A DNA stretch of 64,000 bases, taken from contig NZ_HG428741.1 in assembly GCF_000380245.2 (NCBI RefSeq), positions 2,882,099 through 2,946,098 on the forward strand. Direction: 5' to 3'. Numbering within the stretch: the first letter of the stretch is position 1; the number at the start of each line of letters is the position of its first letter. Origin of the DNA: Bacillus massiliigorillae (GTDB lineage Bacteria > Bacillota > Bacilli > Bacillales > DSM-1321). Below the pieces are notes generated by a model, which saw only the letters and a list, made by a program, of their open reading frames with translations, had not been told where the DNA came from and did not search any database. The position numbers were made by a program, and so were the translations under genes. Positions 25,605 to 34,807 of this stretch are shown piece by piece.

Positions 25605-26825
25605 TTATACAGAAACACGATCCGTTTTATCCCATGATACAGTTCCTTTTCTACGATCTTTCATAATCATGATAATACTTCGGAATAACAGGAAGATAAA
25701 GAGTTGTGCATAAGAAAAATACATAATAGCTGCTGCTACAACATTCTTCCCCGTTAACATACGATCATACGTAATAGCAATAATCAACTGCATTGTATAT
25801 ATAAAGTATGCCAAATACCAAAGCAGCATATATGGAATATTCGTTTCAAATGAAAATCCAAACAATAATCCTATTACAAAAGCTGCATTAGAGGCTAATA
25901 ATAAGAAAGTAAAAATCACATATACCGTTAAATAATAAGTCAAATGAACAAAACATTTCACTTTCCACCACGATGGCTCTTTAAAGAATTTAAGCATTAT
26001 ATATAAATTTCCTTGCAACCATCGTGTTCTTTGGCGAATTAATGCTTTCAACGATTGTGGTTCTTGTTCCCATGTTTGTGAATGTGGATCACCCGCAATA
26101 ATATATCCTTTCGAAGCAAGTCGAATCGTCAACTCCGCATCCTCAGCTAATGCGTATGGATCATATCCGCCCATCTCTTCTAATATAGAACGCTTCAGTA
26201 ACATATTCGTACCTGGAAGCGAACCAATTTTATGAAGTGCGTATCGTCCAGACTGCATTAACAATTGAAAAATTTGAAACTCAATCGCAATAAACCGAGT
26301 AAGCAAGCTATGCTCAGCATTCATTGTTCTTACAACTCCTACTGCTCCAGCCGCCTTCTTCGTTTGCAATGTTGTCTCCATTAATCGAACAGCCGCATCC
26401 TTATTCGGTTGATTATCTGCATCATACACAATAAAGTATTCACCATCTGAAATGGATAAACCATAGTTCAACACTCTAGATTTCCCTTTAGGTTCATCGT
26501 TATCCGGAACAACGACATGATGAATATGATGATATAAGCTTGCGAATTCTTGCGCTATCTCACCTGTTTCATCTGTCGATTGATCATTCAAAATATAAAT
26601 TTGCATATTACCTGGATACTCTAACTTTGCCATTGCTTCAAGCGTTTTTTTCATAACGATTCCTTCATTGTGCGAAGGAATGAAAATATCCAAAGAAGGG
26701 TAATGTATATATTGAGAACGTTTTTTACTCTTAAAGCGATGATACAATCCAGCAAATGTGAGTACCATGTAATAAAGAAGAATACTCCAAAAGACTGCAT
26801 TGGTTATGAAGAAAAAGAGTTTCAT
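25605..26825 (-). CDS. Membrane glycosyltransferase family 2 (BcsA/YdaM-like)
   Basis: This 406-residue processive GT2 enzyme has an N-terminal helix, the catalytic domain (IFIPSHNEG, LNDQSTDETGE, VYDADNQPN with the DxD-like site, YALAEDAELTIRL with the base Asp) and the product-site signature QxxRW (RQRTRWLQGN). At least three C-terminal helices could form a polymer channel. It likely makes an exopolysaccharide. Its start overlaps the preceding gene's stop by 4 nt (26822-26825). That preceding gene encodes a degenerate GGDEF protein, an arrangement like YdaK/YdaM of B. subtilis. Confidence 0.88.
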   Translation of the reverse strand: MKLFFFITNAVFWSILLYYMVLTFAGLYHRFKSKKRSQYIHYPSLDIFIPSHNEGIVMKKTLEAMAKLEYPGNMQIYILNDQSTDETGEIAQEFASLYHHIHHVVVPDNDEPKGKSRVLNYGLSISDGEYFIVYDADNQPNKDAAVRLMETTLQTKKAAGAVGVVRTMNAEHSLLTRFIAIEFQIFQLLMQSGRYALHKIGSLPGTNMLLKRSILEEMGGYDPYALAEDAELTIRLASKGYIIAGDPHSQTWEQEPQSLKALIRQRTRWLQGNLYIMLKFFKEPSWWKVKCFVHLTYYLTVYVIFTFLLLASNAAFVIGLLFGFSFETNIPYMLLWYLAYFIYTMQLIIAITYDRMLTGKNVVAAAIMYFSYAQLFIFLLFRSIIMIMKDRRKGTVSWDKTDRVSV

Positions 26826-27595
26826 TTCAGCTCCTCCACTTCAGGCCTATACTTGTATATATCTTGCAAATCAATTGAAAGCGTAACATCTTTTAAAGAA
26901 ACAACTTTCTCTAATTCTTTATAAAAACGTTCAATTACCACATCAACATGATTCTTAGAAATATTTTGTAATAGTACTACATAACTTTGATCGTCTTTCT
27001 CGCCAACAATATCAAAATGAATTCTTGTACTACGTACTAATACTTCACCAATTGTATAATGAAATGCCTCTTTTGCTTTACGATTACTTTGTGTTTGGTC
27101 CGTAATAATCACAAAATAACCATCTTCCTTACGTCTAATACAACTACTTACAATTAAACGAGCTCGATCATTAAATTCCTTCATTCGATATATATGTTCA
27201 TCATGACTATACTTCTCTAGAGACTCTACCTTGTTTTGTAACTCTTCCTTTACTTGGTCGTTCACTTTCTGAACGTATAATAAATACCAAATAATAAATA
27301 AGCATATTGAATACACAATAATAAAAAAGAGCGTAGTTGCGGTAAATAACTCCGGATTAATCATGAAATGAGCTACTCCAAGACAGCCAAATAAAAAAAC
27401 ACTACCAACTAAAAGCAGTAATGATTTCAAGCCAGTCTTTATAAATACAAAAATAAGTGAATGAATGAGGAAAGTCCCGATAATTAAAGAAACCAAAACA
27501 CCATCATACCACTTAACTAAAATGCCATAAAATAAAAATAAAACAATCAGAAAAAGCGAAACATGATTTCTACGAAGTGAATCTATCAATGGCAC
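26822..27595 (-). CDS. Membrane protein with degenerate GGDEF-like domain
   Basis: The 257-residue protein has about five membrane helices (10-125), a short coiled coil (KVNDQVKEELQNKVESLEKY) and a C-terminal domain with GGDEF-like order. The signature position reads EKDDQSYVVLL instead of GGDEF, after FDIVG. It therefore should not make c-di-GMP but might bind it. The start is GTG 27595 with AGGAAGG upstream. Coupling with the GT2 gene suggests that it gates polysaccharide synthesis, by analogy with YdaK. The domain call rests on pattern alone. Confidence 0.6.
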   Translation of the reverse strand: MPLIDSLRRNHVSLFLIVLFLFYGILVKWYDGVLVSLIIGTFLIHSLIFVFIKTGLKSLLLLVGSVFLFGCLGVAHFMINPELFTATTLFFIIVYSICLFIIWYLLYVQKVNDQVKEELQNKVESLEKYSHDEHIYRMKEFNDRARLIVSSCIRRKEDGYFVIITDQTQSNRKAKEAFHYTIGEVLVRSTRIHFDIVGEKDDQSYVVLLQNISKNHVDVVIERFYKELEKVVSLKDVTLSIDLQDIYKYRPEVEELK

Positions 27596-27808
27596 ACGAT
27601 CCTTCCTAAAAGCATCTATCGCTATTCTGCCAAATAATTTACAACTTGTAAAATCATAATTTATTCTGGGAATTTTTAATGGTTGGAGTTGTTTTATAAA
27701 TAGTAAATGAAAGAGTTTGATTACTAAAACGAAGGAAAATAACCCAACTTTTTTTATAAACTGATATAATTTGTTAGTATATTAACAATATAAAGGAATG
27801 GTTTAAAC

Positions 27809-28201
27809 ATGAAGAAACAAGTCAAGGTAGTAGGAGCAGTTATTGAAAATGAACAAAATGAAATACTTTGTGCACTTCGCTCACCTAATATGACTCTACC
27901 TAATTTATGGGAATTTCCTGGCGGTAAAATTGAACAAGGAGAAAGTCCTGAACAATCTCTTATTCGAGAAATTGATGAAGAACTTGGTTGTACTATAGAG
28001 GTTTTCGATTTAGTAGAAGATATTGTGCACGAATATCCAGCTGTAATAGTAAACTTACTTACATATCGTGCTAAAATAATTAATGGCAGCCCAATTGCAA
28101 AAGAACATGCAGAATTAAAATGGGTGCCGATCCAAGAACTAAAAGCGCTTGAATGGGCACCTGCAGATATTCCTACGATTGAAACTTTGTTAACGAATTA
28201 A
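27809..28201 (+). CDS. NUDIX hydrolase (MutT/8-oxo-dGTPase-like)
   Basis: The 130-residue protein carries a full Nudix box (GGKIEQGESPEQSLIREIDE then ELG, residues about 37-59) that matches GX5EX7REUXEEXGU. An N-terminal strand (VKVVGAVIENEQNEILCALR) and LPNLWEFPGG resemble MutT/CTP pyrophosphohydrolase types, which remove damaged or unwanted NTPs. Its 3' end overlaps the 3' end of the convergent PLD-helicase gene by 12 nt, so no terminator separates them. The pair may be a functional unit despite opposite strands. Confidence 0.92.
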   Translation: MKKQVKVVGAVIENEQNEILCALRSPNMTLPNLWEFPGGKIEQGESPEQSLIREIDEELGCTIEVFDLVEDIVHEYPAVIVNLLTYRAKIINGSPIAKEHAELKWVPIQELKALEWAPADIPTIETLLTN

Positions 28202-31200
28202 ATCAATAAATAAATCTTCTGGCACGGGATGTTGTAATTTCCATTTAATACTCATTGGTTTATCTCCATGACTAGAAACATAGTCTAATTCACCAAAATA
28301 TGTGAATGGTAATGTAATCCCGTGCATCTTATTAAACTTTCTTGCAAACAAATGTATTTTAATACCTTTTTCTTTATGATTAATATAATCTTGCCCTACT
28401 GTAGAAGCATGAGAAGTTTTATTTTGACTTTGCCAATGAAAGTGAGATTGATCAATAAAATAATCTTTGTAAAGTAAGTGCTCTGAAACGTCTTCCGACT
28501 TGTTTAAATTTACAAATAGAAAATAATGATTTCCAACCCTACTTACTCCTTCTCTCCACGTACCTTTTTTTGCCGTTGAACCAGATAAAAATTGAATATC
28601 GTTTCTTGTATAGTTTTGATATAGGGTTAGATTTTCGTTTAGAGAAAGCAATTTAACCTTGAATGTCCTTCTATAATCAATAATTCCATATTCTATTCTT
28701 TCAAGAATATATTTTCGATACTCTTCTTCACGAAGTAGTTCTTTTATTTCGTTATTCAATATAAATAATTCCCTATCTACATAACCAAACATCCACTTTT
28801 GATTTCTTTCTAAGTTTGATAGGCTTTCGAACGATCGATTAATAAAACTCTCGTGATGCGAGCGTGAAATCTTAGTTGCAAACCGTTCTTCTAACCGCTT
28901 AATCACATCATCTAGGCTGACACAATCCTTCTTAATAGCTAATTCTAGAATAATCATTTCATAAGGCCATTTTAAAGGAATTTGCTGTTCTAACCTTTCG
29001 ACTACTTCCTTTTTTAATTGATTACTTAAAATACTTTGTTCAAATTCATTTGAATCATTCATAGCATCTTTCGTATTTGCCCATGATTTATATTTATGAA
29101 TAAAAAATGTTAAACTAGGCGATTCTTCACTATATAAAAAATCCATAATTTCAGGTGATCGACCTAGTTCATTTTTAAATTGTTGATATAATGCTTTAAG
29201 CATTTCAGTTGCGTCCATTTTAATGGAATCAATTTTATCTAATATTTGCTTTTGTGAAACTGGATCTAAGTCAACATAAGAACCGCCTGGTAAATCTGCA
29301 AATTCATGAGTAATAGCAACTCGCAAAGAATCTTTATCAAATGCTTTATGATTAATTTGACCTGATAAAGCTAATGGGACGATAAACGATTTTTGATAAT
29401 TACCGATAAAATCTAAAATTGTAACAAACTCTTTTCCTTCAACTTTACGAAGTCCTCTCCCTAATTGTTGAATAAAAATAGTTGACGATTCCGTTGGCCT
29501 TAAAAATAAAATAAGATTTACTTTTGGTATATCAATACCCTCATTAAAAATATTCACAGTGAAAATTATTTCTAATGGATTATGAGTATCTTCTAATCTT
29601 GAAACTATTTCTTCTCGATAAGACACACTATCGTTTCCGGTTAAACAAGCGGCTTTAATACCTCTTTTATTAAATTCATCAGTCATATATTGAGCATGTT
29701 TAATATTTGCACAAAAACCTAATGCAATCATTTTATCTCCATGAAAACCATACCTGTTAATCATTTCAATAATATAATCTGTTCTTTCATTCGTATTCAA
29801 AGCTTTTACTAAGGCATCTTCATCCAATAAACCATTTTTAATTGGAATAAGATTATAATCAATTGTCTCATCTGTTACTCCAAAATAATGAAAAGGTACA
29901 AGTAACTTCGCTTCCAAAGCATCCCTTAAGCGTATTTCATACACAATATTATGATCACATAAAGCCAAGACATCTCTGCCATCCATTCTTTCAGGCGTTG
30001 CTGTAATTCCTAATAAAAATTTCGGATTAAAGTATTCAATAATCTTAAGATATGTCGATGCTTCTGCGTGATGAAATTCATCAATAATAATATAGTCAAA
30101 TTCATCTTGAGAAAATTTAGTTAACGAATGTTCTTTATGAAGTGTTTGAACTGTACTAAAAACAAATGGCTTTTCATACTCTTTGACACTCCCCGTAATT
30201 TTCCCAAATAATTCATCTTTCTTAATAACCTTTTTAAAAGTATTAACTGCATTATCAAGTAACTCTTCACGATGAGCTAAAAACAGCAGTTTCTTTGGAT
30301 TAAATGCTTTTACATCAAATGCAGCTAAATACGTTTTCCCTGTACCAGTTGCTGCAATGACAACACCTTTATTATTTCCTAAATCCCTAGTATACTGTAG
30401 ATTCTCCAATGCTTTACGTTGCATAAAATTTGGCTTAACTTCAACATCATATTCATCATTCTTATCCTTAATCAACATTAACTCAGGATTAGATTCTCTT
30501 TTCCTTTCTTGCGTCAATTCATATTTCTCAATGAAATCAGATGTTAAAGAATAGGCTTGCTCACTATTCCATGTATTCTCAAATATTCTTTTCGTCTCCT
30601 CATAAATTGGTAAATAAGAAGTATCTGGGATTTTCACATTTAATTCATGACCATTAATTAACGCTGAATGTGATAGATTAGATGAACCAATGATGACTGT
30701 ATTCAAATCAGACACACGATGAAAACTATATGCCTTCGTATGGAAAGATTCTTTTTGCGTATCAATTACCCTTACATCTACATTCTTAAATTCTAATAAT
30801 TTTCTAAGTGCCTTTGCTTCCGTTATCCCCATGTAAGTGGAAGTAATAATTCGAACTGGAACCCCTCTTTCTTCTAATTCCTTTAACGCTCGAATAATTA
30901 ACTGTAAACCTGACATTCTCGTGAAACTCACCATAAAATCAACAGCATCCGCTGTTCTCATTTCATATTTAAGTGTTTTAAAGAAATTCTTCACCGAATT
31001 CTTTTCATTATGTAATAAACCTAACCTAGTTAAATATAAATCTTCCATCGCTGGGATTTCATTTTCTGTACTGTACGTAATCATAGATAATGGTAGTTTA
31101 AATGAATCACTCTTTCCTGATAAAAGTTGGTTCACTCGTTGTGTAAGTTCGATAATTTCATCATAATTTTCCGAGACAGCCAACTCTGAATATTTTTCAT

Positions 31201-31333
31201 CTAATTTCTTGGCTGTATCTAATATTAGTACTTCAACATATTCCTTTGGTGTAATCTTTTGTACCAATTGATTTTCGGGATAATCTTTATTTTTCAGTAA
31301 TAATTCTTCATAAAAGCCTTCTCTAGTATGCAT
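28190..31333 (-). CDS. PLD nuclease-SF2 helicase-DUF3427 protein
   Basis: The 1047-residue protein has, in order, a PLD-like nuclease domain (about 110-250; FHTKAYSF and VIIGSSNLSHSAL) and a superfamily II helicase (Walker A AATGTGKT near 330, DExH box IIIDEFHH, TATPERMDG, motif VI QLGRGLRKVEG). A C-terminal DUF3427 domain ends in FHWQSQNKTS, IKIHLFARK and YFGELDYVSSHGDKPM. Such proteins resemble restriction or phage-defence effectors; a repair role is also possible. It is related to the helicase at 46-48.7 kb, which lacks DUF3427. It overlaps the NUDIX gene end to end. Confidence 0.9.
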   Translation of the reverse strand: MHTREGFYEELLLKNKDYPENQLVQKITPKEYVEVLILDTAKKLDEKYSELAVSENYDEIIELTQRVNQLLSGKSDSFKLPLSMITYSTENEIPAMEDLYLTRLGLLHNEKNSVKNFFKTLKYEMRTADAVDFMVSFTRMSGLQLIIRALKELEERGVPVRIITSTYMGITEAKALRKLLEFKNVDVRVIDTQKESFHTKAYSFHRVSDLNTVIIGSSNLSHSALINGHELNVKIPDTSYLPIYEETKRIFENTWNSEQAYSLTSDFIEKYELTQERKRESNPELMLIKDKNDEYDVEVKPNFMQRKALENLQYTRDLGNNKGVVIAATGTGKTYLAAFDVKAFNPKKLLFLAHREELLDNAVNTFKKVIKKDELFGKITGSVKEYEKPFVFSTVQTLHKEHSLTKFSQDEFDYIIIDEFHHAEASTYLKIIEYFNPKFLLGITATPERMDGRDVLALCDHNIVYEIRLRDALEAKLLVPFHYFGVTDETIDYNLIPIKNGLLDEDALVKALNTNERTDYIIEMINRYGFHGDKMIALGFCANIKHAQYMTDEFNKRGIKAACLTGNDSVSYREEIVSRLEDTHNPLEIIFTVNIFNEGIDIPKVNLILFLRPTESSTIFIQQLGRGLRKVEGKEFVTILDFIGNYQKSFIVPLALSGQINHKAFDKDSLRVAITHEFADLPGGSYVDLDPVSQKQILDKIDSIKMDATEMLKALYQQFKNELGRSPEIMDFLYSEESPSLTFFIHKYKSWANTKDAMNDSNEFEQSILSNQLKKEVVERLEQQIPLKWPYEMIILELAIKKDCVSLDDVIKRLEERFATKISRSHHESFINRSFESLSNLERNQKWMFGYVDRELFILNNEIKELLREEEYRKYILERIEYGIIDYRRTFKVKLLSLNENLTLYQNYTRNDIQFLSGSTAKKGTWREGVSRVGNHYFLFVNLNKSEDVSEHLLYKDYFIDQSHFHWQSQNKTSHASTVGQDYINHKEKGIKIHLFARKFNKMHGITLPFTYFGELDYVSSHGDKPMSIKWKLQHPVPEDLFIDLIR

Positions 31334-31440
31334 TTAGATCTCCTACAAAAGTATGTATTTTATAAATTATAATTAGAGTATAAAGTATAATTTCATTTTT
31401 TAAAATTATATCAACACAGTCATATTTAATTTATATGATA

Positions 31441-31484
31441 AAAAAGACATTTTCTAAATTACATATTACAGAAAATGTCTTTTT
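31441..31484. terminator. Terminator of the nitroreductase gene
   Basis: AAAAAGACATTTTCT pairs with AGAAAATGTCTTTTT around a 14-base loop, with T runs both ways. Confidence 0.8.
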
Positions 31485-31497
31485 TAATATTTATATC

Positions 31498-32247
31498 CTA
31501 CTTCCTCTTCAACCCTTGTCCTTCAACAAAATCCTTCATATACAAGCGACTCTTCTTACCTAGCATATCCATCATCTGGCTTGTCCACGTATCATTACGT
31601 TTACCATTTGTACGATGTTCATAGTAAGCCGAAATGGTTTCATTGTATTCTCCTAATTGGCTCTTGAATACTTCTTCATCACGTAAATATTCGTTTTCAT
31701 GATACACATTTACAAATGGCAAACGTGGTTTCTTTTCTGAACGATTCTTTGGATATCCGACAACAAGTCCAAATAGTGGAATTACCTTTGTTGGGATATT
31801 TAATAGTTCATTCACAGCTGCTAAATTATTGCGAATGCCTCCGATATAGCAAATGCCTAGGTCCATTGATTCAGCTGCTAATGCTGCGTTTTGTGCAGCT
31901 AAGGCTGCATCAATGCAGGCAACCATGAATTTCTCAGTGCTTTCGATTGATTCTGTTATGTCTTGATTCTCCATTTGCGCTGCTATTTCGTGGCGATGTA
32001 AGTCTGCACAAAAGACGAATAAATGACCGTTATTCTCTACATATGATTGATTGCCAGCTAATTCTGCTAGCTTTGCTTTCTTCTCTTGGTCAGTTACACC
32101 AATAATTGTGTAAGCTTGAATGTAACTCGATGTGGCAGCTGACTGCGCACATGCTACGATTGTTTCGATTTGTTCTTTTGACAATAATTTGTCTTCAAAC
32201 GAACGAATGGATCTGTGATCTAAAATTTTCTCAATAATTTCATTCAT
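31498..32247 (-). CDS. nfsA: Oxygen-insensitive NADPH nitroreductase/flavin reductase (NfsA/NfrA type)
   Basis: The 249-residue flavoprotein has the family start HRSIRSFEDKLLSKEQ (FMN phosphate site). AATSSYIQAYTIIGVTD, DLGICYIGGIRNN and PLFGLVVGYP are the middle FMN segment, and the C-terminal arm is KKSRLYMKDFVEGQG. It reduces quinones, nitro compounds or FMN with NADPH. It is divergent from a MarR gene whose paired operators lie in the shared promoter region, so quinone or nitro-compound induction is a fair inference. The symbol is by family. Confidence 0.88.
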   Translation of the reverse strand: MNEIIEKILDHRSIRSFEDKLLSKEQIETIVACAQSAATSSYIQAYTIIGVTDQEKKAKLAELAGNQSYVENNGHLFVFCADLHRHEIAAQMENQDITESIESTEKFMVACIDAALAAQNAALAAESMDLGICYIGGIRNNLAAVNELLNIPTKVIPLFGLVVGYPKNRSEKKPRLPFVNVYHENEYLRDEEVFKSQLGEYNETISAYYEHRTNGKRNDTWTSQMMDMLGKKSRLYMKDFVEGQGLKRK

Positions 32248-32370
32248 GTTAGCACACCTCTATAAAAGTATTAGTCAAAATATTTTAACAAATATTCATT
32301 CTCTTATGAAAGCATTTTCACTTACATATTTAACCCAAAAGCTTTCATAATAATCCATTCATATTTTTTT

Positions 32371-32389
32371 TAGTTACCCTAGGTAACTA
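32371..32389. promoter_or_regulatory. MarR operator 1
   Basis: TAGTTACCCTAGGTAACTA is a palindrome apart from one central pair. It lies between the divergent nitroreductase and MarR genes and next to the -35 box at 32393. Confidence 0.75.
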
Positions 32390-32392
32390 CCC

Positions 32393-32421
32393 TTGCATTT
32401 TCTTCTAAAAAGGAATATAGT
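32393..32421 (+). promoter_or_regulatory. Promoter of the marR-MFS operon
   Basis: -35 TTGCAT (32393-32398), a 17-bp spacer and -10 TATAGT (32416-32421). Operator 2 covers the -10. Confidence 0.65.
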
Positions 32422-32436
32422 TACCCTAGATAACTA
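32418..32436. promoter_or_regulatory. MarR operator 2
   Basis: TAGTTACCCTAGATAACTA is nearly identical to operator 1, centred 47 bp away, and overlaps the -10 box of the marR promoter. Confidence 0.75.
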
Positions 32437-32458
32437 ATATTGAAGAAAGGAGGATTAG

Positions 32459-32878
32459 ATGCATTCTTATCAAAAGTTCTTCCATGAATTTATGTTGTTA
32501 TATCGACCTTTTATTAGTGAGTTGAATAAACAATTAGAAGAATACGAGCTTTTTAGCTCGCAATGGTCGATTATGTTTTTCATCAAAAATTATGGATCTT
32601 TGACACCAGTAGAAATTTCGAAGCTCTTTCATGTGGAGAAGCCAACAATTACGAGGACAGTAAAAGCATTAGAACAGCGCAACTATATCGAGCATATACC
32701 AGGAAAAGATAAACGGGAAAAAAGGCTAGTACTAACACCTTTGGGAGAGGAAGTGTACTCGGCTATACGTGTTAAACTTGATGCCTTTGATGCGGCATTA
32801 TTACAAGGGGTTTCAGATAATGAACAGCAAGATGTAATTCGAATTATGGGAGAAATTCGAAATAATTTAATAAAGTAG
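32459..32878 (+). CDS. MarR-family transcription regulator
   Basis: The 139-residue winged-helix protein has the MarR core: LTPVEISKLFHVEKPTITRTVKALEQRNYIEHIPGKDKREKRLVLT (about 50-98), including the DKR wing. Dimerisation helices are at both ends. The RBS AAGGAGG precedes the ATG. It is followed 12 bp later by an MFS exporter. It probably represses itself, the exporter and the divergent nitroreductase through the two operators. The inducer is unknown. Confidence 0.93.
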   Translation: MHSYQKFFHEFMLLYRPFISELNKQLEEYELFSSQWSIMFFIKNYGSLTPVEISKLFHVEKPTITRTVKALEQRNYIEHIPGKDKREKRLVLTPLGEEVYSAIRVKLDAFDAALLQGVSDNEQQDVIRIMGEIRNNLIK

Positions 32879-32890
32879 GGTGACGAATCA

Positions 32891-34087
32891 GTGGGGAAAG
32901 ATCGTTTATGGACAAAGGATTTTCTAATTGTAGCCTCGGCTAACTTTTTTCTTTTTTTATCTTTTTATTTATTAATGGTAACCATTTCAGTATTTGCAGT
33001 AGATGAATTTGGAGCATCCCAAAGCACCGCTGGGCTTGCTTCAAGTATTTTCATCATTGGTGTATTAATTGCTCGTCTGTATGCAGGGCCTTCCATTGAA
33101 AAAATCGGACGAAAAAAACTATTGTATATTGGACTAATTTTGAGCGTAATAACTGCTCTACTTTATTTTGCAGTGAATGGTATCGTATTTCTATTGATTA
33201 ACCGTTTTTTACACGGAGTCGCATTTGGTCTTGCCTCAACAGCTACAGGAACAATAGTAGCTAATCTAATTCCAGATTCTCGCCGTGGTGAAGGAACAGG
33301 TTATTATAGTATGAGTGTGACACTCGCGACAGCAATTGGACCTTTTCTAGGTTTATTCTTAAGTCAACATACAAGCTTTAGTACGATTTTTATTACAACT
33401 GCTATCTTTGCAATCTTTAGTTTTGTAGTTTCTTTCTTTTTAAAAGTACCGAAATCTACTTTAACAAAAGAACAGATTCAAGAAATGAAAGGATTTAAGT
33501 TCTCAAACTTATTGGAACCAAAGGCTGTACCTATTTCAGTGATTAGTGCAATAACAGGTTTTTGTTATGCGAGTGTGCTATCTTTCCTAACATTTTATGC
33601 AAAAGAGATTCATTTGGTAGAAGCTGCAAGTTTCTTCTTCATCGTTTATGCGGTGTTCATCCTTGCTTCAAGACCATTTACCGGCCGTTGGTTTGACTTG
33701 AAAGGTGCAAACACAGTTATGTATCCTTCGCTATTCTTATTCGGAATCGGAATGTTGATGATTAGTCAAGCACATCATGGCACCATTTTACTCGCAGCAG
33801 GTGCATTAATTGGACTTGGGTATGGTACAGTTCAATCCATCTCACAAGCAATATCTGTAAAAGTATCACCACCACACCGTATCGGTCTTGCTACAAGTAC
33901 TTTCTTTATTTTTACCGATTTAGGTATTGGCGTTGGTCCTTTTTTACTTGGATTTTTAGTCCCAATTACAGGCTTCCGTTCCATGTACGTCATGATTGGT
34001 ATTGTTGTCTTCGCTTGTTTATTTTTATATTATTTCCTTCATGGAAGAAAAGCAGCTTCTGCAAAACGTATGGCACAAGCTAGCTAA
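32891..34087 (+). CDS. MFS drug-efflux-type transporter
   Basis: The 398-residue protein has 12 membrane helices. Motif A is present as GPSIEKIGRKKLLYIG between helices 2 and 3, and a variant is repeated in the second half (GRWFDLKGANTVMYP). RFLHGVAFGLASTATGTIVANLIP resembles the antiporter region of 12-helix exporters. The start is GTG 32891 behind AGGGTGA. It is in an operon with marR, so efflux of the compound sensed by MarR is likely. A strong terminator follows. Confidence 0.9.
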   Translation: MGKDRLWTKDFLIVASANFFLFLSFYLLMVTISVFAVDEFGASQSTAGLASSIFIIGVLIARLYAGPSIEKIGRKKLLYIGLILSVITALLYFAVNGIVFLLINRFLHGVAFGLASTATGTIVANLIPDSRRGEGTGYYSMSVTLATAIGPFLGLFLSQHTSFSTIFITTAIFAIFSFVVSFFLKVPKSTLTKEQIQEMKGFKFSNLLEPKAVPISVISAITGFCYASVLSFLTFYAKEIHLVEAASFFFIVYAVFILASRPFTGRWFDLKGANTVMYPSLFLFGIGMLMISQAHHGTILLAAGALIGLGYGTVQSISQAISVKVSPPHRIGLATSTFFIFTDLGIGVGPFLLGFLVPITGFRSMYVMIGIVVFACLFLYYFLHGRKAASAKRMAQAS

Positions 34088-34093
34088 ATAAAA

Positions 34094-34125
34094 AAAAGTC
34101 TGCAAATAGCAGACTTTTTTTATTA
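34094..34125. terminator. Terminator of the marR-MFS operon
   Basis: AAAAAGTCTGC pairs with GCAGACTTTTTTT. It also serves the convergent small membrane gene. Confidence 0.85.
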
Positions 34126-34485
34126 CCTCTGAATCCTTACTCCCCAAAGTCTTATTAAAGCACGTACAAAAAAAGGATATAAAACATAAATGATTATAGT
34201 GAAAAGAAAAGAAATATGTAGACCAAGAACTTCATAATAAAAAGGATTTATTTCAGAGTGTATTAAAATACTAATAAAGGACAAAATCGTTATCGCTAAA
34301 TTTAATAAAGTGACATAGAAAACATTTATTCTAATTGAAATAACTGCTACAAAAGTAGAAATAACAATTGGTAGCCAAAATAAAATAAAAGTATCTGGTA
34401 AATAGTCTTGACTCATATTCCAATAACTTGTGATAAATGGAAAAGGTATAAGTGAAAAGAATAACCAAATCGTGTTAAGAAACAT
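34123..34485 (-). CDS. Small hypothetical membrane protein
   Basis: The 120-residue protein has four predicted membrane helices (about 5-22, 33-52, 57-75, 85-110), few charges and a basic C-terminus (RALIRLWGVRIQR). No family was recognised. AAAGGGG before the ATG is a plausible RBS. It has no partner gene. Confidence 0.65.
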   Translation of the reverse strand: MFLNTIWLFFSLIPFPFITSYWNMSQDYLPDTFILFWLPIVISTFVAVISIRINVFYVTLLNLAITILSFISILIHSEINPFYYEVLGLHISFLFTIIIYVLYPFFVRALIRLWGVRIQR

Positions 34486-34765
34486 ACTAAAAACCCCTTT
34501 ATAATGCGATTAATGGTTTAATTGGTTTCACATTTTTTTAAACATATAAAAATTATATCATAATAATAAATATAAATAGCAGAAAATTATTATTTCAACA
34601 TAATAATAGAGCATTCTATAAGTCAGACTAATGATTGATTAGTTTGTATAAAATAAGCTTTGAATGGTTCAGTGGTTTATGAAGCTATATCTTGACCAAA
34701 AGCACCAAAAATAAGATATAAATGAAACCAATTTCGAATAGTAAAAAAAGCATAAAAAGGGCGTC
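34486..34765. other. Intergenic region
   Basis: AT-rich. On the minus strand it holds a TATAAT-like box near 34555 that could serve the small membrane gene. I see no small gene or conserved structure other than the ABC terminator at its right edge. Confidence 0.45.
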
Positions 34766-34803
34766 CGAAAAATAATTTAAAATTACTTTTCGGACGCCCT
34801 TTT
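34766..34803 (-). terminator. Terminator of the ABC exporter gene
   Basis: AAGGGCGTCCGAAAA pairs with TTTTCGGACGCCCTT, with a T-rich continuation. Confidence 0.85.
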
Positions 34804-34807
34804 CTTA

